Counted from the stretch's first letter, positions 19,439 to 26,683 are shown. The stretch: 64,000 bases of DNA from Alphaproteobacteria bacterium (GCA_028284045.1 JANQSN010000006.1:1-64000); one strand, 5' to 3'. Numbers and translations: made by a program. The notes: generated by a model not told the origin, from the sequence alone.

Positions 19439-20077
19439 CTACAGGCCGCTGGGCCAGGGATCGGCGGGGGTCGCGGCGACCTCGCCGTCGGCCTCGTCCG
19501 GGTCGACCGTCGCCAAGGCCGGCGCCTCGTCCTCCGCCGGGTCGGCGATCTCGGGCTGCTTGGGCTGCACCTTCTCCACCATCTCCGTCAGTTCCGACGT
19601 CTTGCACAGACCCAGCTCGACCGGGTGGCGCGCCTTGATGTTGGCGGCGTTCCAGTGGGTGCGGTCGCGCACGGCGGCGATGGTCGGCTTGGTCGTGCCG
19701 ATCAGCCGGGAGATCATCGCGTCGGTCAGTTCCGGGTGGTTCTTCAAGAGCCAGGCGATGGCATCCGGCTTGTCGCCCCGCTTGGCCACCGGCGTATAGC
19801 GCGGCCCGCGCGGGCGCGGCGACGGCATCGGCAGGTTACGCACGGCCATCTTCAGGCGCTGTGCGGGGTCCGTCTGACAGCGGTCGATCTCCGCCTGGGT
19901 GAGCTGGCCGCTGGCGATCGGGTCCATGCCCAGCATGCCGACCGCGACCTCCCCATCGGCGATCGCCTGCACCTCCAGCTCGTGCAGACCGCAGAACTCG
20001 GCGATCTGGGTGAAGCTCAGCGCGGTGTTCTCGATCAGCCAGACGGCGGTCGCCTTCGGCATCAGCGGTTGGGCCAT
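19439..20077 (-). CDS. trcR: cell cycle transcriptional regulator TrcR (DUF1013)
   Basis: A 212-residue protein starting MAQPLMPKATAVWLIENTAL, with SFTQIAEFCGLHELEVQAIADGEVA. This is the near-invariant N-terminal block of DUF1013, known as TrcR in Caulobacter, where it acts in CtrA-linked transcription control. A second HTH-like segment is AIAWLLKNHPELTDAMISRL, then GTTKPTIAAVRDRTHWN. The C-terminus is acidic and low-complexity. I chose the ATG at 20077 because GGAGG lies 9 nt upstream; the alternative ATG at 20086 abuts the same GGAGG and is too close. The exact regulon in this organism is unknown. Confidence 0.9.
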   Translation of the reverse strand: MAQPLMPKATAVWLIENTALSFTQIAEFCGLHELEVQAIADGEVAVGMLGMDPIASGQLTQAEIDRCQTDPAQRLKMAVRNLPMPSPRPRGPRYTPVAKRGDKPDAIAWLLKNHPELTDAMISRLIGTTKPTIAAVRDRTHWNAANIKARHPVELGLCKTSELTEMVEKVQPKQPEIADPAEDEAPALATVDPDEADGEVAATPADPWPSGL

Positions 20078-20519
20078 CAATGACATCCTCCAAATCTCGG
20101 CAGGCCGAGCGACCTTTCTGGCTCGGCGTCCACCCTCGTTCTTCTCGGCCGCAGTGTTCCGACCGGCGTCCTGTCCTGGCCGGCGTCTTGTCCTGGCCGG
20201 CGTCGTCGCTGGAAAGCCGACGACCACCCTCGGCGCGGGCGCCGGTTGTCTCGCGCCGGGTGCACCGGCCTGGGGCGCGCCTGGCGGCATCGGCCGCCCC
20301 TCAGACGCCCGGTTGCCGTCTTGTGCAGGCTGCGGTTCGGCGCACGTTCTATCCCCTGGGACCGACCCATTGGGGGCTCGCATCCAACCGCCCTGATGAT
20401 GTAGCCATGCTGGACCAGACTGGCAAGGCGAGCCGTTCGCCTGGGGCTTGCCTGGCTCTACGATCGCATCGCGCGCGTCCCGGGCGATGCGGGGCGGCTG
20501 CGCGGGAGGCAGGAGCGAC
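20078..20519. other. divergent intergenic region trcR / DUF1192
   Basis: 442 bp holding the trcR promoter (minus) and that of the DUF1192-bdhA pair (plus). Frames are open on both strands, but their products are low-complexity Arg/Pro/Ala and look like composition artefacts. Confidence 0.4.
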
Positions 20520-20708
20520 ATGGACATCGACGACGATCGGCCAAAGTCCAAGCGGGCGACGCCGCCCGATCTCAGCCTGCTCGGCGTGTCGGAGCTGGAA
20601 GGCTACATCGCCGGCCTGGAGAAGGAGATCGCCCGGGCCCGCGACCTGATCAAGGCGAAGACGGCGCTGCGCGGCGACGCCGATTCCCTGTTCCGTCAGT
20701 CGTCCTGA
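20520..20708 (+). CDS. DUF1192 family protein
   Basis: A 62-residue protein beginning MDIDDDRPKSKRATPPDLSL, followed by LGVSELEGYIAGLEKEIARA. The D-[DE]-[DE]-x-P opening, the LSLLGVSELE-x-[YR]-I core and a C-terminal helix are the DUF1192 pattern. The function is unknown; it is a small alphaproteobacterial helical protein. I chose the ATG at 20520 with CAGGAG just upstream. bdhA starts 51 bp downstream in the same direction. Confidence 0.85.
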   Translation: MDIDDDRPKSKRATPPDLSLLGVSELEGYIAGLEKEIARARDLIKAKTALRGDADSLFRQSS

Positions 20709-20759
20709 CATCGGGGCGGGTGGCGCGGGCTGGCAGGCAAGGACAGGAAGGCAGGCGGG

Positions 20760-21542
20760 ATGTTGGACGGCAAGACAGCGATCGTGACCGGATCGACCAG
20801 CGGGATCGGGCTGGGCGTCGCCCGGGCGCTGGCGCGGGAGCATGCGAACGTGATCCTCAACGGGTTCGGCGACCCGGCGGAGATCGCGGCCCGCACGGCG
20901 GAGATCGCCGAGACCGGCCGTGGGCAGTGCCGGTTCCATGGCGCCGACATGTCCAAGCCCGACGAGATCGCGGCGATGGTGGCGCTGGCCGAGGAGGCCT
21001 TCGGCGGCGTCGATATCCTGGTCAGCAACGCCGGCATCCAGCACACCGACCCGGTGGAGGCGTTCCCCGTCGACCGATGGGACGCGATCATCGCTATCAA
21101 CTTGAGCGCCGTGTTCCATGCCACGCGCCTGGTCGTGCCGGGGATGAAGGCCCGCGGCTGGGGGCGCATCATCAACACCGGCTCGGTGCACGGCCTGGTC
21201 GCCTCGGCCCACAAGGCGGCCTATGTCGCCGCCAAACACGGCGTCAGCGGCCTGACCAAGGTGGTGGCGTTGGAGACCGCGGGCAGCGGCGTCACCTGCA
21301 ACGCGATCTGTCCGGGCTGGGTGCGCACGCCGCTGGTGGAGCGGCAGATCGAGGACCTGGCGGCGCGCGAGGAGCTGGCGATCGACGATGCGGTGGGCGC
21401 GCTGCTCGGCCCCAAGCAGCCGTCCAAACAGTTCGTGTCGGCCGACGATATCGGCGCGCTGGCGGTGTTCCTGTGCAGCGATGCGGCGGCGCAGATCACC
21501 GGCACCATGGTGCCGATCGACGGCGGCTGGCTGGCGCAGTAG
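20760..21542 (+). CDS. bdhA: 3-hydroxybutyrate dehydrogenase
   Basis: A 260-residue short-chain dehydrogenase. The TGSTSGIGLGVARAL cofactor loop, the NAGIQHTDPVEAFP segment (substrate-binding region typical of D-3-hydroxybutyrate dehydrogenases), catalytic Ser in INTGSVHGLVAS and YVAAKHG (Tyr/Lys) are visible, with ICPGWVRTPLVERQI and a C-terminus ending DGGWLAQ as in BdhA. It oxidises 3-hydroxybutyrate to acetoacetate with NAD, fitting polyhydroxybutyrate turnover. It probably shares a transcript with DUF1192. Confidence 0.93.
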   Translation: MLDGKTAIVTGSTSGIGLGVARALAREHANVILNGFGDPAEIAARTAEIAETGRGQCRFHGADMSKPDEIAAMVALAEEAFGGVDILVSNAGIQHTDPVEAFPVDRWDAIIAINLSAVFHATRLVVPGMKARGWGRIINTGSVHGLVASAHKAAYVAAKHGVSGLTKVVALETAGSGVTCNAICPGWVRTPLVERQIEDLAAREELAIDDAVGALLGPKQPSKQFVSADDIGALAVFLCSDAAAQITGTMVPIDGGWLAQ

Positions 21543-21550
21543 GAGGCGGG

Positions 21551-21593
21551 CCCGAGGACCGGGGGCCCGAGGACCGGGGGCCCGAGGACCGGG
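21551..21593. repeat. 15-bp tandem repeat, 2.9 copies
   Basis: The unit CCCGAGGACCGGGGG occurs at 21551-21565 and 21566-21580, with a shortened third copy, in the gap between converging bdhA and rcdA. Each unit is partly self-complementary (CCCG/CGGG). Confidence 0.85.
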
Positions 21594-21604
21594 CCGCCTG
21601 CCGC

Positions 21605-22024
21605 CTAAAGTGCCGCGCGCTGGCGTTGGCGCTGCATGTCCTCCAGGCGCAGGATGCGCGTGTAGAGGCTGAGCGAGCGCTCCAAGAGACCCAACAGACC
21701 GTCGGGCAGCCGCGTGTCGTCGTGCCAGCGGTCGTCCAGGCAGACCTTCTGGCCGCCGACGGCGAAGCGCTGCGACAGCGCCTCGTCCGGCGTCATCTCG
21801 CCGTTCTGAACGGCACGCTGGCAGAACAGCCAGGCCATCACCTGGGTCAGCCGGGAGGTCACGCGCATGCTCTCCTGGCTGACCAGCAGCAGGGCGTCGC
21901 GGTCGCCGCCAGCCTCGTCGCGGGGACGGCCGGATGCGATGTAGTTGCGCGCCTCGATGACCAGGGCCAGCGACTCGTCGTAGATGCGGTCGAGGATGGT
22001 CTGGCTGCTGTCGCGGACGTTCAC
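21605..22024 (-). CDS. rcdA: CtrA-degradation adaptor RcdA (DUF1465)
   Basis: A 139-residue helical-bundle protein. Its core VSQESMRVTSRLTQVMAWL, then FCQRAVQNGEMT-x-DEAL, and the late LPDGLLGLLERSLSLYTRI match DUF1465, whose characterised member is Caulobacter RcdA, an adaptor for ClpXP-dependent CtrA proteolysis. The three-helix layout and length agree. Whether this protein does the same job depends on CpdR/PopA being present elsewhere. It stands alone on the minus strand, and a long, structured intergenic region lies upstream. Confidence 0.85.
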   Translation of the reverse strand: MNVRDSSQTILDRIYDESLALVIEARNYIASGRPRDEAGGDRDALLLVSQESMRVTSRLTQVMAWLFCQRAVQNGEMTPDEALSQRFAVGGQKVCLDDRWHDDTRLPDGLLGLLERSLSLYTRILRLEDMQRQRQRAAL

Positions 22025-22240
22025 CCCGGCTTGCTCCTTCCAACGATCGGCGGCGACCGCCGCGTCGTTGCCCGGCCTTCTCGGTATCCGGCCTTCTCAG
22101 TACCCCGTTGGTGCATCGACCACCCATCAGGGTTGCATGCCATCGGTTAATGAGAGATGGACGCTGGCGAATGCCGGCCCCTATGCCCGGCCCCGCCTGT
22201 GATGCTGTGCCCAAAGGCTCGATTCGCAATCGAAACGAAG

Positions 22241-22263
22241 AAAGGGCCGGAAACCGGCCCTTT
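22241..22263. terminator. perfect 10-bp hairpin, terminator-like
   Basis: AAAGGGCCGG (22241-22250), loop AAA, CCGGCCCTTT (22254-22263). It could end a transcript on either strand; on the minus strand it is followed by CTTCGTTTCG. No annotated gene runs into it, which is why a structured RNA on the minus strand is proposed separately. Confidence 0.6.
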
Positions 22264-22624
22264 CCCTGAACCGAACCCCGGTGCGAAGGGTTCAAGTCAG
22301 TGCACCTGTTATGCTGCAGGTGCTGCGTGATGCCTCGCCCGTTCAACCCGGACTTTCAAAAACTCTAGGCAGTCGGCTGGGGCGCGTCAAGCAGGTGGAT
22401 CGAAATCGAATGATTCCGCGGGGCGTTGGGGATGGGGCTGCGATGGGGGAGGTGGGCTGGGTATGGCCATCCGCCGCCGTCGCTATGTCGCGCGACGAGG
22501 CAGCGACCAGCCCGTTGCTGTCGAGTGCTCGGGGTTCGTGCAGATGCGCTGCCTCTTGTCGCCTTCTGCCACTCGGTCCGAGTCGCGAAAGGGGCCATCT
22601 GTCTTGGACAGATGCACCCTCTAG

Positions 22625-22707
22625 TGGTGCACAACTCACGACTTATGCACCAATGGCCGAAAGCGCGGAATTCCGGGCTGTGGATATGGTGCAAATCTAC
22701 GGTGCAA
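22625..22707. promoter_or_regulatory. candidate res site of the serine recombinase
   Basis: TGGTGCA (22625-22631) and TGCACCA (22646-22652) are perfect inverted arms of a 28-bp dyad, the length of a crossover subsite I in resolvase systems. Closer to the gene, TGGTGCAA (22687-22694) and GGTGCAA (22701-22707) repeat the same core as direct repeats 14 bp apart. Another dyad, CATCTGTC-TTG-GACAGATG, lies at 22596-22614. The site is 30-110 bp upstream of the recombinase start, as expected. This is inferred from symmetry only. Confidence 0.5.
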
Positions 22708-22736
22708 GTTGCGGGTCGATCCGGTAGGCTGAAGCC

Positions 22737-23291
22737 ATGTTGATCGGCTACGCCAGAGTGTCCACGACCGGCCAAAATCTCGACCGCCAGATTGCAGCGC
22801 TCCGCGCCGCCGGCGTCGAAACGATCTACAGCGAGAAAGCGTCAGGGAAGGCCGTGGGCGGCCGTCCACAGCTTGAGAAGGCGATCGATGCCCTCGGCAC
22901 CGATGACGTGCTGGTGGTCGCCGAATGGGACCGCGCGACCCGTTCCATGATGGACGGAATCCAGATCATGCTGCGCATCGCCCGCCGAGGCTCCGCGATC
23001 CGGGTTCTGGACAAGCCGCACCTCGATCTCACCACACCGATCGGCCGAGGCTTCCTAGCCTTCCTCTCCGCCCTGGCCGAAGACGAGCGCGAACGGATCG
23101 TCGCGCGCGCGGCCGACGGACGGAAAGCGGCGCGCGGCAAGGGCGTGAAGTTCGGGCCGAAGCCGAAGCTGACAGCACACCAGCAGGCGAAAGCCCTGGA
23201 GCGGCGGGCCGCCGGCGAAAGCTGCCGGGAGATCGGCCGCGACATGGGCGTCTCTCACAGCACAATCGCGAGGCTGAGATGCCAGGTGTGA
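22737..23291 (+). CDS. serine recombinase (resolvase/invertase family)
   Basis: A 184-residue small serine recombinase. The N-terminal MLIGYARVSTTGQNLDRQ contains the catalytic Ser9. Arginine motifs are in VVAEWDRATRSMMDGI and EDERERIVAR. The C-terminal DNA-binding region is an HTH (ERRAAGESCREIGRDMGVSH). Residues KFGPKPKLT link the domains, as in Tn3-type resolvases. It acts on short paired sites; a candidate site lies immediately upstream. The stop overlaps the start of the ImmA-like gene by 13 bp, so the two are co-translated, which is unusual for a resolvase. Confidence 0.93.
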   Translation: MLIGYARVSTTGQNLDRQIAALRAAGVETIYSEKASGKAVGGRPQLEKAIDALGTDDVLVVAEWDRATRSMMDGIQIMLRIARRGSAIRVLDKPHLDLTTPIGRGFLAFLSALAEDERERIVARAADGRKAARGKGVKFGPKPKLTAHQQAKALERRAAGESCREIGRDMGVSHSTIARLRCQV

Positions 23292-24463
23292 ACCCTGACA
23301 TTCTACGATGGGCCAGGGATACGGCAGGTTTCTCACTAGAGGAAGCTGCAAGAGCCATCGGTCTGTCTGATAGCCAACGATCATCTGGTGCGGAGAAGCT
23401 CGCTCGCCTTGAATCTGGCGATACCCAACCCTCACGGAACCAGCTTCAGAAGATGGCAGAAAGGTACAGTCAGCCACTTGTCACCTTCTATCTGAGGGAC
23501 CGGCCCGCCGCGGCAGATCGCGGCGAAGATTTTCGCCGTGCGCCCGATGCCCCACCGCTTGATCTGGAGCCCAGGCTAGACACTCTTATCCGGAGCGTCC
23601 GCGTTCGTCATGGGCTCGCAAAATCGCTTCTTGAGGAGGAAGAAGCGACCCCGTTGGCCTTCGTCGGCTCCCGAACTGAAGATGACCCGGCTGATGTTGT
23701 CGCAAAGGCCATCGAGACGGTCATCAGCTTCGACCTAGCACGCTTCCGGCAGCAGCGAGACGCGGCAGGGGCGTTCACCTACTTGCGCAGCTGCCTTGAA
23801 GGCTGCGGTATCTTCGTGATGCTCGTTGGAGATCTGGGCAGTCATCACTCGAGAATCGCAGCCGACATCTTCCGGGGCTATGCGATTGCCGATCCAATCG
23901 CACCCTTCATCATCATCAATGACAATGACTCGAAAGCCGCATGGTCATTCACGGCCCTTCATGAAGCCGCCCACATCTGGCTTGGCCATACAGGAGTAAG
24001 CGGGGCGTCAGATGCCGCCCAAGTTGAGAAGTTCTGCAACAGAGTGGCCGGGCTGATTTTGTTTCCTCGTGCCGATGTGCAGGCGCTAGCGTCGCTCTCT
24101 GATCTCAATTTCCGCGACCAGTTGGACACCATCTCTCAAATTGCCGGCTCCTATAATGTCAGCCGCCGCCTCGTCGCCTATCAGCTTCTCCAGAGCCGCA
24201 CGCTTGATCGTCAACGCTACAGGGAGCTGACAGACCGTTTCTATGCTGACTGGCTTCGATCCAGAGACCGCGACCCTGACGAACCGCGAGAGGGTAGGGG
24301 ACCCCATCCGTATGTCGTAAGGCGGCAGCGCCTTGGCCCTGCAATCGTGAACCTCGCCCAGAGATCAGTTGTGAGCGGTGTTCTATCGCCAACAAAAGCG
24401 TCGAAGTTACTCGGTGTTAGGCCCGGTTCCGTCCACGATTTCCTAAGTATGGGGCCGGCGTGA
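23279..24463 (+). CDS. XRE-type HTH + ImmA/IrrE metallopeptidase
   Basis: A 394-residue protein. An N-terminal XRE-like helix-turn-helix (residues about 6-65: WARDTAGFSLEEAARAIGLS, KLARLESGDTQPSRNQL) precedes a linker and an ImmA/IrrE zinc peptidase domain with HEAAHIWLGH (His228 and His232 as zinc ligands, Glu229 catalytic). ImmA-type proteases cleave repressors, and in toxin-antitoxin contexts the HTH-ImmA protein accompanies a toxin. The start ATG overlaps the recombinase stop. Its stop overlaps the DUF4411 GTG start by 4 bp. Codon use is less GC-biased than the core, consistent with transfer. Confidence 0.9.
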   Translation: MPGVNPDILRWARDTAGFSLEEAARAIGLSDSQRSSGAEKLARLESGDTQPSRNQLQKMAERYSQPLVTFYLRDRPAAADRGEDFRRAPDAPPLDLEPRLDTLIRSVRVRHGLAKSLLEEEEATPLAFVGSRTEDDPADVVAKAIETVISFDLARFRQQRDAAGAFTYLRSCLEGCGIFVMLVGDLGSHHSRIAADIFRGYAIADPIAPFIIINDNDSKAAWSFTALHEAAHIWLGHTGVSGASDAAQVEKFCNRVAGLILFPRADVQALASLSDLNFRDQLDTISQIAGSYNVSRRLVAYQLLQSRTLDRQRYRELTDRFYADWLRSRDRDPDEPREGRGPHPYVVRRQRLGPAIVNLAQRSVVSGVLSPTKASKLLGVRPGSVHDFLSMGPA

Positions 24464-24978
24464 TCATGCTGCACCTGATCGACGCCAATGTGATTATCAC
24501 CGCAAAGGATAGCTACTATGCCATCAATCAAGTCCCTGAGTTCTGGGACTGGCTGGTGCATCACGGGTCAGGAGGTACCATAAAAATCCCGGCCGAGAAT
24601 TGGGACGAGGTGAGCCCTGGGCCGAACAACGGCGGCAATCCATTTCATAGCTGGCGCCAGGACCGAGCAAATCGGGACGCTCTCGTTCTCGATGAAGAGA
24701 TAACTCCTGACACTCTCCAGGATGTACTCGACAGAGGCTATGGCCCCAACCTGACAGATGCAGAGCTCGACACTATCGGCCGCAATCCGTTTTTGGTGGC
24801 TTATGCCTTGGCTGACCGAACGAACCGTCTGGTAGTGACCACAGAAGTTTCGCGGCCAAGCGCCCAGCGACAGAACCGAAAGCTACCGGATGTGTGCAGA
24901 GATTTCGGAATAACGTGCTGGAACACCTTCCAGCTAACCCGCGCGTTGAATTTCTCAACCACCTGGCGGTCAGTTTAG
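24460..24978 (+). CDS. DUF4411 family PIN-like protein (putative toxin)
   Basis: A 172-residue protein starting with GTG (overlapping GTGA with the upstream stop) or the ATG at 24466. The first strand HLIDANVIITAKDSYYA places an Asp where PIN nucleases hold their first metal ligand. VPEFWDWLVHHG, AENWDEVS and the late LADRTNRLVVTTEVS give the DUF4411 pattern. This family commonly sits immediately after an XRE-ImmA gene, and the pair behaves as a type II toxin-antitoxin-like unit in annotations. RNase activity is inferred from the fold, not shown. Confidence 0.82.
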   Translation: MIMLHLIDANVIITAKDSYYAINQVPEFWDWLVHHGSGGTIKIPAENWDEVSPGPNNGGNPFHSWRQDRANRDALVLDEEITPDTLQDVLDRGYGPNLTDAELDTIGRNPFLVAYALADRTNRLVVTTEVSRPSAQRQNRKLPDVCRDFGITCWNTFQLTRALNFSTTWRSV

Positions 24979-25334
24979 GACACTGAACTCGCCTCTCTCG
25001 TCTTGCTCTCGTCGGCCTCCTTTGCAAGAGAGGGCCTTCTGCCACCGCGGCCACCGGGTAGAACGGAGTTGAGAATAGTGTTTCAGGTCGCCGCAAGCAC
25101 ATGAGGCGGGATGGCGCGGCAGCGTCATTGTGTGTGGGGGCCATTCGCTGGCCAGGGTAGTACCGACCGCAATGGGTTGATGCCGGACCACTTGAACGAG
25201 TGAAGGTATGCCCGTATCTGTTGCGGCCCAGGGCGGTTCAGCCAGCGTAGGTCCGGTGCCGGAGATGGACGTCACAGATAGCTACCCGGCCAATAGAAGA
25301 CGATCTCCTCCCAGCCGCGTCCGCCCTTGCCCCC
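24979..25334. other. intergenic region right of the accessory cassette
   Basis: 356 bp between DUF4411 and the cation transporter stop. It contains the second copy of GCCTTCTGCCAC (25034-25045; first copy 22561-22572) but no recognisable gene. Minus-strand frames here give no family resemblance. It may hold the remains of the insertion boundary. Confidence 0.4.
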
Positions 25335-25973
25335 TCAACGCACCACCTCCCCAATCGCCGCTTCCTCCCGCCGCTCCGCCAGCGCCTGGCGGATGATCTG
25401 GGCCGCGCTGGTCAGGAACAGCGAGGACATCAGCGCGGCGACAATCAGGTCCGGCCAGGCGGTGCCGGAGCCCCAGACGCCGAGCGCGGCGAGCATCACG
25501 GCGACGTTGCCGATCGTGTCGTTGCGCGAGCACAGCCAGACCGACCGCACATTCGCGTCGCCGTTTCGGAAGCGGATCAGCAGCAGTACCGACGCCAGAT
25601 TGGCGGCGAGCGCCAGGAAGCCGATGACGCCCATGATTTCGGCCCGGGGCGTGCCCAGCACGAAGACCTGCCAGAGGGTCGAGCCCAGCACCCACACACC
25701 CATGACCGACAGGCTGATACCCTTCGCCAAGGCTGCCAGGCTGCGCGCCTGCAGCGATAGGCCGATGACGTAGAGGCTGAGCGCGTAGGTGACGGTGTCG
25801 CCCAGGAAATCCAGGGCGTCGGCCTTCAGCGCCTGGGAGCCGGCGGCCATTCCCGCCGCCATCTCCACCACGAACATCGTCCCGTTGATGGCGATCACCG
25901 CGCACAGCGCGCGCTTGAAGGCAGGCGACATCCCGTCGAATTTCCGCACCTGCTGACAGCACGAGCCGCTCAT
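25335..25973 (-). CDS. cation diffusion facilitator-type transporter (truncated form)
   Basis: A 212-residue membrane protein with about six transmembrane segments and no C-terminal cytoplasmic metal-binding domain, so it is shorter than typical CDF exporters (about 300 residues). The usual metal-site motifs are altered: TM2 has DALDFLGD (Asp55-x3-Asp59) and TM5 has NDTIGN (Asp152-x3-Asn156) where zinc CDFs have H-x3-D. The N-terminus has a Cys pair (SGSCCQQVRK). It is divergent from a MerR regulator with a classic 19-bp-spacer promoter between them, so it is metal-induced export in all likelihood. Metal identity is open (Zn, Cd, Co or another). Confidence 0.82.
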   Translation of the reverse strand: MSGSCCQQVRKFDGMSPAFKRALCAVIAINGTMFVVEMAAGMAAGSQALKADALDFLGDTVTYALSLYVIGLSLQARSLAALAKGISLSVMGVWVLGSTLWQVFVLGTPRAEIMGVIGFLALAANLASVLLLIRFRNGDANVRSVWLCSRNDTIGNVAVMLAALGVWGSGTAWPDLIVAALMSSLFLTSAAQIIRQALAERREEAAIGEVVR

Positions 25974-26014
25974 GCCCGATCCCTCCGATCGGCGGTGGTG
26001 CCGATCCGGGGATG

Positions 26015-26045
26015 AGGCTACGGTCTACAAGCGTTGTAGCTTCAA
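26015..26045 (-). promoter_or_regulatory. MerR-type promoter/operator of the cation transporter
   Basis: On the minus strand TTGAAG (-35, 26045-26040) and TAGCCT (-10, 26020-26015) are separated by exactly 19 bp. The spacer holds the perfect dyad CTACAACGCTTGTAG (26025-26039). An overlong 19-bp spacer with a centred dyad is the hallmark of promoters untwisted by MerR-family activators. The regulator gene starts at 26058 on the other strand, 19 bp from the operator edge. Confidence 0.85.
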
Positions 26046-26057
26046 GGAGAAAACGCC

Positions 26058-26525
26058 ATGGCCATGCTGACCATAGGCCGGTTGGCGGCAGAGGCCGGCT
26101 GTGCCGTGCAGACGATCCGCCACTACGAACAGATCGGCCTGTTGCCGGCGGCGGCCCGGTCGGCCGGCAATCAGCGCCGCTATGACCGGAGCCATCGCGA
26201 CCGCCTGGCGTTCATCCGCCATGCCCGCGACCTCGGCCTGTCGCTGGAGGAGATCCGCGATCTCCTGCGCATCGGCGAGACCGCGGACGGCCCGTGCGCG
26301 GATGCCGACGCCATCATCCGCGGCCATCTGGCGACGGTGACGGCCCGCATCGCGCAGTTGGCGGCGCTGAAGCGCGAGTTCGAGCGCATGCTGGGCGAAT
26401 GCCACGGCGGCACGGTGTCCGACTGCCGGGTCCTCGGCATCCTGTCCGACCATGGCCAGTGCCTGGCACCGGACCATGCGCCCCACGGCGACGGCGCTGA
26501 GACGCCACCGGCCTTCTCGCGATAG
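26058..26525 (+). CDS. MerR family metal-responsive regulator (ZntR/CadR-like)
   Basis: A 155-residue regulator. The winged HTH is MLTIGRLAAEAGCAVQTIRH, then YEQIGLLPAAARSAGNQRRY. A dimerisation helix follows, with Cys80 (GPCADAD) at the ZntR Cys79 position. The C-terminal metal loop has Cys115-His116, Cys123, His132 and Cys135 (LGECHGGTVSDCRVL, DHGQC). This Cys/His set fits Zn(II)/Cd(II)-type sensors rather than Cu(I) or Hg(II). It should bind the dyad at 26025-26039 and activate the divergent transporter. Confidence 0.92.
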   Translation: MAMLTIGRLAAEAGCAVQTIRHYEQIGLLPAAARSAGNQRRYDRSHRDRLAFIRHARDLGLSLEEIRDLLRIGETADGPCADADAIIRGHLATVTARIAQLAALKREFERMLGECHGGTVSDCRVLGILSDHGQCLAPDHAPHGDGAETPPAFSR

Positions 26526-26536
26526 GCACCGCATCG

Positions 26537-26570
26537 AAAAAAAAGGCCGTCTGCGAGAACGCAGACGGCC
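26537..26570 (-). terminator. intrinsic terminator of prpE
   Basis: Read on the minus strand, GGCCGTCTGCG, a short TTCT loop, CGCAGACGGCC and then a run of eight T. This is a strong 11-bp stem plus U-tract about 160 bp beyond the prpE stop, and it also separates prpE from the converging merR gene. Confidence 0.85.
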
Positions 26571-26668
26571 CAGGTTCAACAGGGAGGCATCAACAAGGAT
26601 CGGGTCCAGGGCCATCCGCAAATGCAGGAAACGCCGGCCCCAATCCTCTTCAGGTTACCCGCCAAAGG

Positions 26669-26683
26669 TTAAGTCATGGTTAA
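26669..26683. promoter_or_regulatory. TTAA-N7-TTAA sequence (full CtrA-box form)
   Basis: TTAA (26669-26672), seven bases, TTAA (26680-26683): the exact form of a CtrA-binding site. It lies between two converging genes, not in front of a known start, so its role is doubtful. Confidence 0.3.

Larger units (their letters stand above)
22025..22736. other. 712-bp intergenic region upstream of the recombinase
   Basis: No credible gene: several short frames exist but their products are low-complexity. It contains a set of hairpins at 22241-22323, one arm of a 12-bp direct repeat at 22561-22572, and dyads at 22596-22614 and 22625-22652 next to the recombinase gene. Base composition changes here from core to accessory. 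Confidence 0.6.

Noticed and set aside
22270..22330. A tRNA-like stretch with GGTTCAAGTC
   Set aside because: No acceptor stem, anticodon stem or CCA can be folded around it; the hairpins there fit a structured RNA better.
22281..22775. Several short frames in the gap left of the recombinase
   Set aside because: Products are low-complexity or cross the recombinase promoter and dyads; none resembles a family.
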